From Burkholderia anthina (lineage in GTDB: Bacteria > Pseudomonadota > Gammaproteobacteria > Burkholderiales > Burkholderiaceae), in the NCBI RefSeq assembly GCF_902498995.1, contig NZ_CABVLY010000005.1, positions 62,001 through 126,000 on the forward strand: a stretch of DNA of 64,000 nucleotides. Reading direction: 5' to 3'. Shown here in pieces: positions 16,503 through 30,100 of the stretch; position 1 is the stretch's first letter; the number at the start of each line of letters is the position of its first letter. Below the pieces are notes generated by a model. That model had not been told where the DNA came from, searched no databases, and was given only the letters and a program-made list of their open reading frames with translations. Made by a program: the position numbers and the translations under genes.

Positions 16503-17822
16503 ATGAAATCCAGCAAGCGCAAGATCTGTCAAGTCCTCGCTCTCGTTGTTTCCGGTCTGGGCGCCACGGCCGCAATGGCCGCGGACATCCACGGCGGCGG
16601 TTCGTCGCTCGTTGCTCCGACCATCGGCGCGATCGGCAACACCGCGACCGAAATCGGCCTGTTCGGCACCGCCGAAGGCTCGTTCACGTACTACTCGGTT
16701 GGCTCGGGTGCCGGCCAGAACGCGTTCCTGGGCAACCAGCCGACGTACTTCGGCGCAGGTGTCACCGGCACGGTCCACTTCGCGAACAGCGATGCGGCCC
16801 TGCTGGCTGCGCAAATCACGTCGTACAAAGCAGGCCTCGGCGCGACCAACGGCCCGCTGATCCAGATCCCGTACATCGTCACGCCGATCACGGTGCCGCT
16901 CGTCAACGGCCCTGCCGTGACGAGCACGACGACCCCGCAAACGACGCCGGGGCAAGCGCATAGCGTTGCGTTGAACGACGACGATCTCTGCGGAATCTTC
17001 TCGGGTCGTATCACCGACTGGGCCGGCACGGGCGCCACCCACGCCAACCCCGTCATCAACCCGCAAACCGGTTCGGCGTACACGACGACCAGCACGCCGA
17101 TCAAGGTCATCTACCGTACGGACGGCAGCGGCACGACCGAACTGCTGACCCGCCACCTGGCAGCCGTCTGCTCGACCACCAATACGGCTTCGGGCGTGAC
17201 GTTCGTCGATTCGCTGACGTTCACGGATTCGTTCCCGGGCGGCGTCGTGCCGTCCAACTTCACCGGCGCTTCGGGAAGCGGCGGCGTGCGCAATGCGCTG
17301 TCGTCCTCCACCGGCGCTGCCGTTGCATACCTGAGCCCGGACTACACGAACACGTTCCTGGCGCCGAAGAGCACGGTCGTGACGTCGGCCGGCGCGCTGC
17401 AACTGCCGGTGGCCAGCCTCGTGAACGCGAAGAACAGCACGTACTACGCACCGACGTACGCGAATGCTTCGACGGCACTCGGTACAGTCACGCCGCCGGC
17501 GCTCAAGGCCGCCGCCTCGGATCCTTCGAAATGGGTGCCGGCCGCCGGCAACCCGGCGTCGGGCTACCCGGTTTCCGGCACCAGCCAGATCATCCTGAGC
17601 CAGTGCTACAAGGACGCGACCGTCAAGACTGCCGTTCACGACTTCCTGAACAACCACTTCACGAACGCCAGCTTCGCGTCGATCGTTCACGGCAATGGCT
17701 TCGACACGGTTCCGTCGAACTTCCAGACGGCCATCTCGAACGACTTCCTGAGCAACGCGAGCACGTGGAACCTCGATATCGGTAACGCGAGCGTCTGCAC
17801 GGGCACGGTGGTCGGTCGTTAA
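16503..17822 (+). CDS. Secreted PstS-like phosphate-binding protein
   Basis: The 439-residue protein has a clean signal peptide (cleavage after ATAAMA, near residue 27). Its ligand-binding fold starts ADIHGGGSSLVAPTIG and includes the phosphate-contact pattern YRTDGSGTTELLTRHL, both typical of PstS and DING-type proteins. No pstC, pstA or pstB gene follows, and a strong terminator lies 35 bases after the stop, so it acts alone. In Pseudomonas, related stand-alone proteins are exported by the phosphate-regulated Hxc type II system. By analogy this protein may be a type II substrate here, or a surface phosphate scavenger. The start is the ATG at the beginning of the signal peptide (MKSSKRKICQ); the open frame further upstream has no signal-like sequence. 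Confidence 0.87.
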   Translation: MKSSKRKICQVLALVVSGLGATAAMAADIHGGGSSLVAPTIGAIGNTATEIGLFGTAEGSFTYYSVGSGAGQNAFLGNQPTYFGAGVTGTVHFANSDAALLAAQITSYKAGLGATNGPLIQIPYIVTPITVPLVNGPAVTSTTTPQTTPGQAHSVALNDDDLCGIFSGRITDWAGTGATHANPVINPQTGSAYTTTSTPIKVIYRTDGSGTTELLTRHLAAVCSTTNTASGVTFVDSLTFTDSFPGGVVPSNFTGASGSGGVRNALSSSTGAAVAYLSPDYTNTFLAPKSTVVTSAGALQLPVASLVNAKNSTYYAPTYANASTALGTVTPPALKAAASDPSKWVPAAGNPASGYPVSGTSQIILSQCYKDATVKTAVHDFLNNHFTNASFASIVHGNGFDTVPSNFQTAISNDFLSNASTWNLDIGNASVCTGTVVGR

Positions 17823-17856
17823 GTCGTCGACACGCTGACTACAGAGATCCAGATCG

Positions 17857-17888
17857 CTGCGCCCCTGGGATACCAGGGGCGCAGTTTT
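17857..17888 (+). terminator. Rho-independent terminator of the PstS-like gene
   Basis: A perfect 12-bp stem CTGCGCCCCTGG / CCAGGGGCGCAG with a GATA loop is followed by TTTTATTT. Confidence 0.9.
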
Positions 17889-18103
17889 ATTTGATGGCCA
17901 TCAACCTGTTCATCGCACAGTCCGTACCTTCCTGGCCAATTTCATTGCAATCGGGGAGGTCACATCGCTCCACGATACGTAACGAGTCCGGGCGAACGAG
18001 CTGTCAATTCAGATCGTTCCGTTCCGCTCATCGGACCGCAAGGATCCGGGTCGCGGAACACACTCATCCCCCTCTGATCGAACCATTCATGCAGCGCCTG
18101 AAT

Positions 18104-18139
18104 AAAAAACGCGAGCGCCGTTATTATCGGCAGCTCGCG
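18104..18139 (-). terminator. Rho-independent terminator of the TpsA exoprotein gene
   Basis: Read on the minus strand, CGCGAGC and GCCG pair with CGGC and GCTCGCG around an ATAATAA loop. A TTTTTT run follows, about 20 bases after the exoprotein stop codon. Confidence 0.88.
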
Positions 18140-18159
18140 TCGCGCCAGGCTTCGCTCGA

Positions 18160-21100
18160 TCAGATCTTGCCCAACCTGTTACGCTCCTCCGATGTCAACG
18201 TAGCACGTTGCGTGGCTCCAGGTTGACCGAAACCAAGAATCGACACCGCGTTCGACGCATCGTAGCCGACCTGCTGCTTGTGCTTCTTCGTGCCGTCGCC
18301 GCCCGCATCTCCGAATCCTTCGACCTGCACCGAGATCGTCCAGCGCCGCACAGCCCCTCCGGACGCGTTGTTCTTCGCGATATCCTGCGCCACCTGCGTG
18401 GCAGCCGATGCAGCAGCGCTCGCGGCCGTCAACGCACCCGTATTCACCGCCTGCACAAGCGGGATACCGGTCGCCTTGCCAGTTACCTGGATGTTGTCGG
18501 CATTCACCACACGCAGCGCCGCCACGTTCAGGTTGCCCGCGCGAATGCCGGCATCGCCCGCGTCAACCGTGCCGCGCGGTGCAATCAGGTTGATCGTGCC
18601 GATCGGCACGCCCGGTACGCTTTGCAACGTTGCAATGCCCGCGCCCGTGACCTGCCCGCGCGCGTCGACCGTGCAATAGTGGTTCGCGTCGCACACGTAT
18701 TGCGGCGGCGGGGTATCGGCCGACGACTTCGCACCCTTGCCCGCGTTGATGTCGCCGTTCGAGCTCCAGATCGTCATGTCGCCGCCCTGCTCGGTAAAGA
18801 TCCGGCTCTGGGCAAGCAGCACGCTGCGGTCCGTAAAGATGTTGATATCCCCCTTCTCGAGCGTGAGGACACCCATCGTCCCGGGTCCGGCAATCGTCTT
18901 GCCGGTCGCACTGTCGACGATCTGAGGCGGTGCGGATGTACTCCCGATCAGCGCCTGCCCACCCGGGCCAAGGATCGATACGTTACCGCCCTGTTGTGTC
19001 TGGATGGTCGTGCTGCGAATATCCAGGTCGCCCGTATCGGCCGGCTTGTTCGCACCGTTGCTGCCGCCGCCGAGATTGTTGGCCGTGTAGCCGAGCGAAG
19101 CCGGGAACATCGTATTGAGCGCCTCGTAGCCGCGCGCGTATTTCTGATAGTACGGACTGGCCGGGTTGTTGTAATCCTCGCCGACGCTGGCAAGCACCTT
19201 GAATAACACCTGCTCGGCAAAGAGCTGCTGAACATACTGCGGCAGCGCCTTGAATTTCGACCAGGCCTCGTCCACGCTCAACGGCTTGATCGCCGGCTGA
19301 TCGTTGACCAGCCCCGTGTCGACCGAGAGGCCCGCCTCGTATTGCTCCATGAACGTAACGAGCGCGGGCGTCGCGCTGGAAACACCCGGCACGAACTTCG
19401 CCGGATCGACATACGTCGAGACGAACGAAGCGGTATCGATACCCGGCCCGACACCGAACAGTACATTGACGTTCGCGCTCTCGTGGGGCAAATACGGATT
19501 GTTTGCGTTGCCTATCGCGTTGATACCGGTGGTTATGCCAGCCGCGTTCGTTACGCCCGACAGATTGGTCAACGGTCCGATATTGCGGCCGGCTTCGATG
19601 TCGAACGTGCCGGGACCGCCGATATTCAGCGTGGGCAAGCCCGACGCGAGCGTATCGTAGATGTCGCGCCCCGCCACGATCCGCGTCACGTCGGATCTGC
19701 GCAGATTTTGTCCCAGGAAGGACAAGTTGACGATATCCCGGCCGGCCTGGATCAACGCCGGTTTATCGATCACCACCGGAACCACGACATTAAAGATTGA
19801 CGTATTTCCCGGTACGCTATCGACAATATCGCCGTTCAGACTGTAGATCCGCGCCGGTACGATATCGTCGCCATGCAGGGCAACCGGATCATGCGCCACC
19901 GCCGATGCAATCGTCGGATTCGCGACGAGAACATTTGGCTTCGCCGGTGACGGCATCGCGGACGGGTCGATGTCGAACATGCCGAACACCGCACGTGCGT
20001 CCCACCCCATTCCGTTGACACTCGACAGATTGACCGATTGATCAGCGATCAGACTCAGGTCGCCGAACGCCGACGGATAGAGCACGCCGCTCGCAGCCAC
20101 CGTGATGCCGCCGGAAAGCGCAGTCAGGTTCACCGACGCCGGCAGGACGGACGAAAAGTCGCCGCGCCCTGGCGCCTGGGATTCGGTCGCTCCACCGCCA
20201 ATCAGGCTGATGTCCGAGAGCGTGCCGATCGCGACGTCACCCGTCGTCGACACGATATTGACGGCGGACGTCGACGAATAGCCCTTCATGTCGGCCTGTT
20301 GCCTGTACGCATTCAACAGCGCGATGCTCTGAACATACGAAGGATCGAACACACGCCCGATGCTGACGCCTTGTCGCGCGCTTACGTCGAGCACGCCGTC
20401 CTGGGTCGCCAGCAGCGTATCCATCGTTACGGCAGGCTGGCCGTCGAATGACGAAGGCACCGCAATATCCGCCCCGATTTTCCCGCCCGCCGTGATCGTT
20501 CCGGTTCCCTTCGCGACGAAATAGCCGCCGCTCAGAATGTCCCCTCCGGCTCGCACCGACAGGTTGCCGCCACCGACCGTATTGACAGTCGGGTTGTCAG
20601 TATTGGCACCGGTCAAATACCACGTGGTCGGCAGCGACACCGAGAGGTCGGAAATATTCCCGCCAGCCGACACGGACACGTTGCCACCCGCGCTCAACAC
20701 GCCTTGATCGAATGCGCCGAAGTTGATCGACGTCTGTACAGTCTGCGATACAGGATTGGTCGCCCCGACCATCCCGGTCGGATTGCCGATCTGCATCCAC
20801 TGCCACCAGAACTGGCTGATATTTGCGCCCGGACGTCCGGTCACCGTGCCGTTCACATCGGTCAGATACTCCGCGCCCGTGATATCGCCTTGCGCACGGA
20901 TCGTGATATCGCCGGCCGAGTCCGGATTGACGGCGGGTGTGACCAGAATATCCGGATTGTTGTTCAGGCCATGAATGATCGAAAGGCCCGTGCCGGCCGG
21001 CGCCCCCGCCGCAGGTGCGCCACCTGTGTAAATCACGCCGGGAACGGTTATGTCAGGACTGTTCGGCTGCATCGAACTGCTGTCGAATAGCGCGATGTCA

Positions 21101-24100
21101 TTGCCAGCCGCGATATCGATCGAACCGGTACCTGTGCGTATCATCGTCGGCGCCAGAATTGCCAGACCGCTGCTGTCGACGAACGTCGTATGCCCGTCGA
21201 AGATCATGCTCTTGCCGTTCGAGCCGCCTCCTGCTGTCGGCGCCTGGAGCGCAAGCGGATTCGCGCTGTTCAGATCCGCCCCTGCCACCACGCGGAAGGA
21301 ACTGCTCGAGCCGCCCGTCAACGAAGCGGAAACAAGAGGAATTGGAACGGTCGCAACCGACGTCGGAGACGGCGTATTGTCCGTTACTGCCGGCAAGCTG
21401 ATCGTCGTTGTCGCGATGACAGATACAGGCTGAACCTTTGGTGCATCAAGGCTGGTCACCAGCGGCCATTGCTGTTTGTGCTGGACCACAAACTGTACAG
21501 AATCGGACAGATACTTCTGGTACTGATTCAGATAGATCAGATAGGATCCGGGATTCGATGCCTGCTCGGCAGCGGTCGGCGCAATCGGAGCCGTTGGCTG
21601 ACCCGGTAGCATCGTGCTGGAGTTCGAGGCCCGAATCCCGTAGATAATCTCGACATTGGTATCGTCCGGCGACCAGCTTGATCCCAGCGCCGACGAAAGG
21701 CTCGTCGCAGTCTGATCCAGGAAATTCGCATATGCCGTGTAAAGCGCATAGTATTCGGCAATTTCGTCTGGCGCACCTCCGACCGGTTGCCCCGGACCGG
21801 ACGCCAGGCCATAGCTCGTCCAAAACGAAAGTCCGTACCCATAATGCCCCGCCGACGCGCCATAAATCGTCTGTGCCGCAGCGAGTGTCGACAACGGCGG
21901 CACCGGAATCGTCCCCCCTCCGCCCAGCGGGTTCGCAATCTGGAAAAAACCATCCGACAGGCTCGCCTTTACCTTCACGTTGTTCTCGGCACGCAGCGTC
22001 ACGACCGGCGCCTGCCCGTCGAAGCGGAACGCGAGGTTCGTCGGCGACGTGCCCGCGCCGAGATTCCAGTTCGTCAGCACCTGAATATCGCCGCCGTTGA
22101 TCGCCGGGCTCGGGTTGTCGAGCTCGATCCCCGGCACGATGCGCGCGTTCGCGATGTTCTTGCCGGCAAACGGATCGACCAGCGTATCGAGCCCGTGCTG
22201 CACGAAGCCCATCAGCGTACCCGGCGCCGCGGTCGATGCATCGCCGTTCTGATATCCGTAGAAGGTCTGGTGATCCGCATTCGTGCCGCCGCTCGCGGGC
22301 GCGAAGTACATGTTGTTCAGCCCGCCAAAGCCAATGTCTTTGTCACCGCCCTGAAGCTGCACCTGCGTAACAGTCGACGATACGCCCGTCGCCTGGTTCG
22401 TCAGCGTACCTCCACCCGAACCGTCCGGTGCGAACGAGAACGTCGCCGGCGTGCCGGACGTCCCTTGTGCCGTGAACGTGCCGGCCAGCAGATGCCCGCT
22501 CTTGTCATACCATCCCGCCGGGTCGATGACGCCGTCGAAGTGCTGCGCACCCGTCGTCGCGTCCGTCGTGCTCCACACCGCATACGCCTCGAGCGTCGTC
22601 GCGCGCGAGCCGACGATCCCCTTGCCGTCGTTGAACGTATCCGGCAGGTTGACCTTCACGCCATTGTCGGCGAGCAGCGGCGCGCGGAAATTCACCGTGC
22701 CGCCCGACAGACCACCGGCCGTCCCGCCCGACACGTCGATCAGCGCATTCGCGCCGAGCGTGATGACGCCCGCGTTCGCACGCAGGATGTTCTCGTAGCC
22801 ATAGGTTGCGTTGTACGCGATCGAGTTGCCGTTCGCGTCGACGATCGTCGGGTCGAACCATGCAGTCGTGCCGATGTTGACCTTGCCGCCGCGCTGGTTC
22901 GGATCGGAGCCGCGCGCCAGCAGCGAACCTTCGATGTCCACGCCGTTGCGGCCGTACAGGTCGATCTCACCGCCCGCCTTGCCGGACGCGTCGATCGTCC
23001 CGAGCACGTTCACGTTGCCGTTCGCCGTATCGGCCGAGCTTCCCGAACCGCCGTCGGCCGTCAGCAGCACCGAGTGCGCGGTGAGCGTGTTGCCCTGCGA
23101 CAGCGTCAGGTTGCCCGTCTTCGTGTGGACGGTGATCGCCTGGTTCACACCGCTCGATGCCAGTGTCTTCGACAGCGCATCGAGATCCGCCGCGCCGCCC
23201 GTATCGAGCGAGAACGACCCGCCCGCATAGCCGCTCGCCGCGCCGCCCTTGATCGTGCCGTTCAGGTTCACGACCTGTTGCGGCGCCGACAGCGAAAGAC
23301 TGCCTGCCGCGCCACCGCCACTGGCCCCGGAGAAATCGAGCGTCGAGCCGGCCTGTACGTCGACGGTGCCCGCATCGGCCGTCAACGCAATCGATCCGGC
23401 CGGCGCGTAGCGCGTCACATCGAAAAACTGCTTCGACACGCCCGCCGCGCTGACCGTCGATCCACCGCCGATCGTCAGGTTGCCGCTCGTCGCCTCCAGC
23501 GTCACGTTGCCGGCCGGCGCGCTGATCGTCGCGCCGTTGTCGTTCACGGTACCGCCGATGAAGGTCCATGCGCCGCCGACCGCATCGCGCTTCAATGCCG
23601 TGCCCGACGCCCCGTTCAACGACAGCGCGCCCGTCGTCTTCACGGTGGCGGCCGAACTCGTATCGGCGAGGTAGACCGGTGCATTGAGCGTCACCGGCAA
23701 TGCGCCGAAGTCGAACGTGCCGGTACCCTGGCCGACGATGCCGCCCGTCGCGTTCATCACCGCCGAGCCGAAGCCGCTTGCCGCCTTCGCGCCCGTGCCG
23801 AAATCGATCTCTGTCGCGTTGACCGTCAGCGTGCCGTTTCCGGCCGTCGTCGTGCCGGGCGCAGCGCCCATCTCGTTCGTGAACGCGACCTGCTGTCCAT
23901 TCAGCGTGACGTGACCGCCATCGCTCGTGAACGTGCCGGCACTCAGATCGACGCTGTTGCCGAACGTCGCGTTCACGTCGCCGACGAAACCGATCGCGCC
24001 GTAGCTGCGCAGCGTGACCTGCTGCGCGTTCGCGAACTGCGCGAGGCCGGCTGGATCGATGACGAAGCCCGGCAGGTTCGCCGCGGAGGCGCCGCTCGCA

Positions 24101-27100
24101 TTGGTGAACGTAATCGCGGAACCGTCCGCCGTGATCGCCTTGGCCGACAGTACGGCGGACGGATCGACCTTCAGGTCGCCGGACGAATCGAGCAGCAGCG
24201 CCTGTCCGCCCGCGAGCGTCGCGCCCGCACCGACCGCCAGCAAGCCCTTGCCCGTACCGTCGGTGCGCGACAGCGGCGCCATTGCGCCATTCGACACGCG
24301 CAGCAATGCACCGTCGCCGGCGATTGCGATCGGCTGATCCTTGGCTGCCGGGTAATCGCCTTGCGCAGCGATCGACGCACCGGCATCGATGCGCAGGCCG
24401 TTCACCGCGTTCGGATCGGCGCCGCTGCCGTCGGTCTTCGTGACAAGCAGGATCTCGGGGCCCTTCAATGCCGTGTTTCCGTCGTTCGACACGACGACGC
24501 TGTTCGCGATCGGCGTGATCGTGACGCCGCTCGTCGCCGCCGCGCGCGTGCCGCCGATCAGCAGGCTGCCCGCGTTCAGTGAATCGAGCGCATCGCTGCC
24601 GATCTGCAGATAGCCGGGCAGCGCCGCGCTGCCGTTACCGGTGATCTGGATGTCCTGCGACGCAATGTCGACCTGGGCCGGTGCGCCACCCGTACCGGCG
24701 GCCGCATTCAGCGTCGCGCCGAGCGTCAGCGCCTTCGTCGCCGCCAGCACCAGTTGACCGCCGTCCACCGGCAGCGGCGGCGTCACGTTGCCCTTCGTCG
24801 CGGCGAGCTTCGTGAAATACGCGTTCGCGCCCGTCAGCGTGTATTGCGAGTACTGCTGCCACACACTGTTCGACTGCACGTTGAACAGCGTCGGCGTCGC
24901 GCTCCGGCTGCCCGTCAACGCGTCGGCGAAATAGCCGGCCGTCACGACCGTGCCGTCCTGCAGCACCTGGCTCGCGCCCGGCACGAGATTGCCGGCCGTG
25001 CTCGACACCGTGACGCGATACGCGCCCGGCAGCGTCGCGTACTTGCCCGGCAGCAGCGTGTAGTAGCCGGGCGCCAGCCCCGGCACGCCCGACAGATACA
25101 CGGCCTTGCCGACCGGGTCGGTCAGGCTCGCCTGTCCGACGCCCATCGTCGCCGTCGTGGTCGTGGCCGTGCCGTTTGCATTGGTGGAAGGCTGTACCGT
25201 CTGCGCGAGGATCGGATCATATGCCGCAACCGGTGACTGCTTGCCCGGCACGATCGCATAGACGTTGCCGGCCCCGATATTGACCGGCACGGCCGTCCCG
25301 CCCTTGCCGCTCGCATAGCTCACGTTGTATTGCGACAGCACGTCGCGCGTGCCGCCGGTGCCCGGCACCCATTCGGCGGCCTGCAGGTCGCCGCCGCCGG
25401 ACAGGTCGATCGTCGCGCCCTTGTCGAGTGCGACATTGCTGCCGTTCACGCCCACGTATTTCGCGGGCGGCGCGGTCAGGTCGGGCGTCGTGTTGCCGGC
25501 AAGCGGATTGAACTGCCACTCGACCCCGTCGATCGTCGCACCGTACGGAATGACCGAGTCGCCATTCGAGACCGACGTCACACTGCCGTTCGCCAGCTTC
25601 ACCGAATCCGTCGCGACGAGCGGCAACCCGGCAAACTGGGCCTGCGTCGCCGCGTTCGACGGATCGCCCACGCCGAACACGATCGTGCCGGACGGCGCGC
25701 GCACCGTGCCGCCCTGCACGATGTTCGTCGCGTCCACGAGTAGCGTGCCACCCGCCGACAACGGCGTGCCCGATACGCCGTTCGATGCGAACGTGACCGT
25801 CGTCGGCGCCGGTTTGCCGGTCGATGCGTCGGTCGGACCAACCGCCGCGACGACGAACGTGCTGCCGGTCGACGGGTACAGATCCGCCGCCTTGAAGGCC
25901 AGATTGCCTGGCGTATAAAGAATCCCCGGCGCGGGAACCCCCTGGGACTGGTCCGCGTTCGTCGAGCTCAGGCGTATATCCCCGCTACTCGTGAAGTTCG
26001 CACGAGCAAAATTGTTGAGCTGGAACTGGTTTTTCAGATCGATGAACGATGCATTTACGTTCAGCGTCGCATCGGACAGTGCCCCGACCGGTTTGAACTG
26101 CGGCGACTGTGACAGGATGAGCGGCCCCGACAACGCCACGTACGGCGCATCGATCCGGACTGTCGTGCCCAGCGACGGCTGCGGCTGCGCAAGCAGCCCG
26201 TCGACGACGGCCGCGAGCGTCCCGTCGGGCTTGCGCGCGGGCGTCGACAGCAGCGACGACAGTTGCTCCATGCCGATGGCGGCGACGCGCCCCGTGTTCA
26301 ACGTTACGGATTCCGGCAATGACAGCGTGACGTCGCCAGCGAACAGGATCGGCACTGCCTGCACGCCGTTGGGCGATATGCTGCTACCCAGCACCAGATT
26401 CGCGATTCCGGATCCGTCGAGCCGGTCAGCCGCGAACTGAATGACACCGCTCGGCTGCCCGATCGGCGATCCGGTCGTCGGATCGATCGCCGACGAGAAA
26501 CTCTGCCCGGGCATCAGGCCCGCCGGCACGAAGGTACCGTCTTGCCGCACGACAAGCGCCGTGGCGGTCGAGCCAGCTTGCTGCCGGTTCGGAAGGATCG
26601 GCAGGATCGTCAGCGTGCCGCCCCGTGCCTGTACGGCGCCCGGACGCCCAGCCAGCGTCGCATCCGCGAACAGGCCGTTCGCCGCCGACAGCGTGATCGA
26701 GCCGGCGTCGCTCCATACCGGCTGCGACGCGTATGTGCCATTGGGCTGCAACTGGTCGAATTTCGCCGACGTGCCGGATACGTCGATCTTCGAGCCCGAC
26801 TGCGCTACCACGTAACCCGTATCGCTCGACATTGTGACCGAGCCGCCCGCCAGCACCTTGCCCGTGTTCGGCACGACCGTCGTTGCGCCGATTCTGACCG
26901 GCGCCGCAAGCGGATTGGCCAATGCCGCGCCCGAAACGTCGAGCAAAGCATCCGCGCCGAGCCAGACCGACTGGCTCGCGCTCATGAAACCGGTGCCGAA
27001 CTGCCCTGCCTGCGCATACGTGGCGTTCCCGTCCGCGCTCAGTGTGATCGACCCGCCCGGCGCGACGATCGAGCCGAGTACGGTGACCTGCGCCGGCGAG

Positions 27101-30100
27101 CCAAGGCCGATGCTCGCGCCGGCATCCGCGTGGATCGATGCGCCTTCCGACAGCGTGACCGCGCCGGTGATATCCGGATACGTCGGTGCGCTGCCGGCCA
27201 GCGTGAGCCACGACGTGAAATTGCCGCCCGTCAGGACAAGATTCGTCGCTTGCCGGTGATAGGCATCGAGTTGACCAAGCGTGGTCAACCCACCCGTCGA
27301 CAGGTTCGCGCCGGTGCCGGCCTGCTGCAGCGCAAGCATGTCCGGGAGACGATTCAACTGCGTCACGGCAACCGACGCACCAGGCGCGACCGTCGTGTCG
27401 TAGTACGCGTTCAGCACGTATTTACCGAAACCCTGTTGCGCGAAGAAACTCTCCGGGAGATAGACGTCCCACGGCGATGCAGCCGCCGTCTCGCCGCCGA
27501 TCCGGAACCCGAGCGCCTGCAGCGTCATCGTGCCGCCGCCCGAAAAGCCTTCACTCAGGATCGTTCCACCCATCGCGATCGTCCCGGCCACTGGCTGCGT
27601 CTCGGGGAGATTCGCGCCACCGTCGGTCACGTGGCCGAACTGCCTCAACGGAATCGCCGCGTACGTCTGCAGCGACACGTCACCGCCGCGCCCAGCCGGC
27701 ATACCGTTCTGCATCAGCATCTGGCCGTTCGACAGCAGTTCGCCACCGCTCGACACGTCCAGCAAACTACCCGGCTGCAACAGGATCGATCCCGTCGTAT
27801 CCGTATACCCGACGCCGTTCACCATTTGAGAGGACTGCACGGCCGACAGCGAGATCGTGCCGCCGTTGATGAACTGGCTATTGCCCGGCGTCGTACCCGG
27901 TACGGCCTGCGCGTCGTTGTTGACCCATTGACCGGCGGCGCTGATCCCCCCCTGCGGCCCCACGATGACATTGCCACCGCTCGACAGCGAGATCGTGCCC
28001 GACGGCACGAGCAGCCGGCCATCGACCTTGATGTCGGCGCCGGGGACCGGGCTGTTGAGCGAAATCGAGCCGCCCGGTTGCAATGCCAGCTGCGTGCCTT
28101 GCGGCACCACGACACCCTTGCCGCCGACCTTGTCCTCGGTCACATTCAGGTTCGCGAAACCGCCGTTGTTCAGCGTCGCGACCGGCACCACGGTCGTCGT
28201 CAGCACATTGCGCGGGTCATTCGCGGGCAACGTCTGCAACGCCGTATTGTCGAGTGGCGTATCGATCGAGAAACCCGGCGCAATGTCCGCAAGCTGCGGC
28301 GCGGTGTCCTGCAGCACGACCAGGCCCGCGGTGCCGGACGCAACGTCTTTGTTGTTCGACGTCAGATGCACCAGCGCGGCGCCGTCAAGTTTCGGATCGG
28401 CGCCGAGGTTGAACGTCCCGCCGCTCGGCAGGCTGTTGCCCTGCATCTGCTTCGCGCCGCCGAACGCCTGCGCGCTGATGTCGCCGTCCAGCACCGTCGA
28501 CTGCAGCCCGTAGATGTCGAGCGTGCCCGCATTGCCGCCGACGATATAGTCGCCCTGATAGGCGCCCATCGTCAGCAGCGGGTTGTACCACGTTTTCGTC
28601 ACGCCCCAGCGCGGATGGGATTCGACGAACTGCCCCGCGATGCCGACGTAGGTGTCGTACGGGCTTGCCTGTCCGATCGGCACGAGCGCGCCGTTGGCGT
28701 CGACCAGCCGCGTCGTGTTGACGATCCCGCCGTCGTAATGCACATAGCCGCCGTTCAGGTTCATCGACGAACCGGTCGCGGTCATCACCTCGTTGCCCGA
28801 CAGCGTGATCGAGCCGCCATTGGTCAACAGCTGATCGACCGTGCGCGGAATCAGGTTCACGTATCCCGACAGGTTCAGGATCGGGCTGCCGACCCACTGC
28901 ACGCCGTCGCTGCGCGTGCCCGTCAGCGTGCTGTCGAACACAAGGTTCTTGTACCCGAGCAGGAACCCGTTGCGCAACAGCGGCGAATCCGCGAGCTCGT
29001 TCTGGCCGATGCGGTCGACCGTCACGAGCGTCTGCCCGATCGGCACCTCGACATTCGCGAGGCCCGACACATCGATCGTCGCGCCGCTGTCGACATAGAT
29101 CCGGCCGGGCACGGCGGTCTGGCCGGCCGGCGCTTGCGCGCCCGACGCCGAGGCCGAAGGCGTCAGCGCCACAACAGATACCTTCGAACCGGGCGCCTCG
29201 ATCAGCGAGCCGCCCTGGAACCAGACCGAGCCGGCCGTCATGCCGATGCTGCCTGGCGTGAAAGTCGCGCCCGGTGTCGACGGCGTCGTCTGGCCGTTGC
29301 TGTCCGGCATCACCGTCGTCACCGAATCGGGGCCGAAGCTCAGCAGGCCGGCGCGGTGCGTGTCGTTGGCGCCATCCAGGACGCTTGTCGGAAGCTTCTG
29401 CCCGAAATAGGCCGCCCCGGTCGGATTGTTGGAGGAATATTCGTCGACCGTGGAAATCGTGATCGTCCCGGGCGAATTGACGCTCGTCGTCACGCCGACC
29501 ACACCGTTCTGCGCGACGCGGCTGCCGAGCAGGTTCACGTTGCCGCGCGCAGCCTCGACGATGCCGGTATTGGTCAGCGTGCCGGCCGGCGTGATGTCGG
29601 TCGCCTGGCCATCCGGGCCGAGCAGCGAGATCTTTCCGCTCAGTTCCGGCAGCAGCACCTGTGGATTCGTCGTAGCGCCGCTGTTGGGCCGCAGGCTCAC
29701 GCCCACACCCGCCGCGAGCACCACCTGCCCGTCCGTCGCGTTGATGTGCCCGGCGTTCGTCACGTTCGGCGCCGCGATCATCACGAAGCCGCCATCGCTC
29801 ACGTTGCCGTTCGTGTGCGTGGTGATCGACGCCCCCTGCTCGATCGTGACATCGCCCCACGGCTGATACTGGCTGGCCGACGTGAGGTTGATCTGGTTGC
29901 CGAGGCCGAGCACTTCGTTCGGCACCGTGCTGTTGCCGTTCACCCCCGCCGAACTACCCGACTCCGGATACGCGAGCCCGCCCGTCGTCCCCGCCGGCAG
30001 GCTCAGGAACTGCTTGTTGCTCGCGACGATCCCTGCCGCATCCTGCGCGAGACTGCTGTCCGTCACAACCGGGACCCGGTTCTGCAGGGTCTGGTTGTAG

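Larger units (their letters stand above)
17823..18159. other. Convergent intergenic region with two terminators
   Basis: This 337-base gap lies between the PstS-like gene and the end of the giant exoprotein gene. It carries one rho-independent terminator for each and no gene that I can support. Confidence 0.6.

Noticed and set aside
17891..18226. Possible 111-codon gene between the PstS-like gene and tpsA
   Set aside because: It has no ribosome site or domain, spans the tpsA terminator and ends inside tpsA on the other strand.
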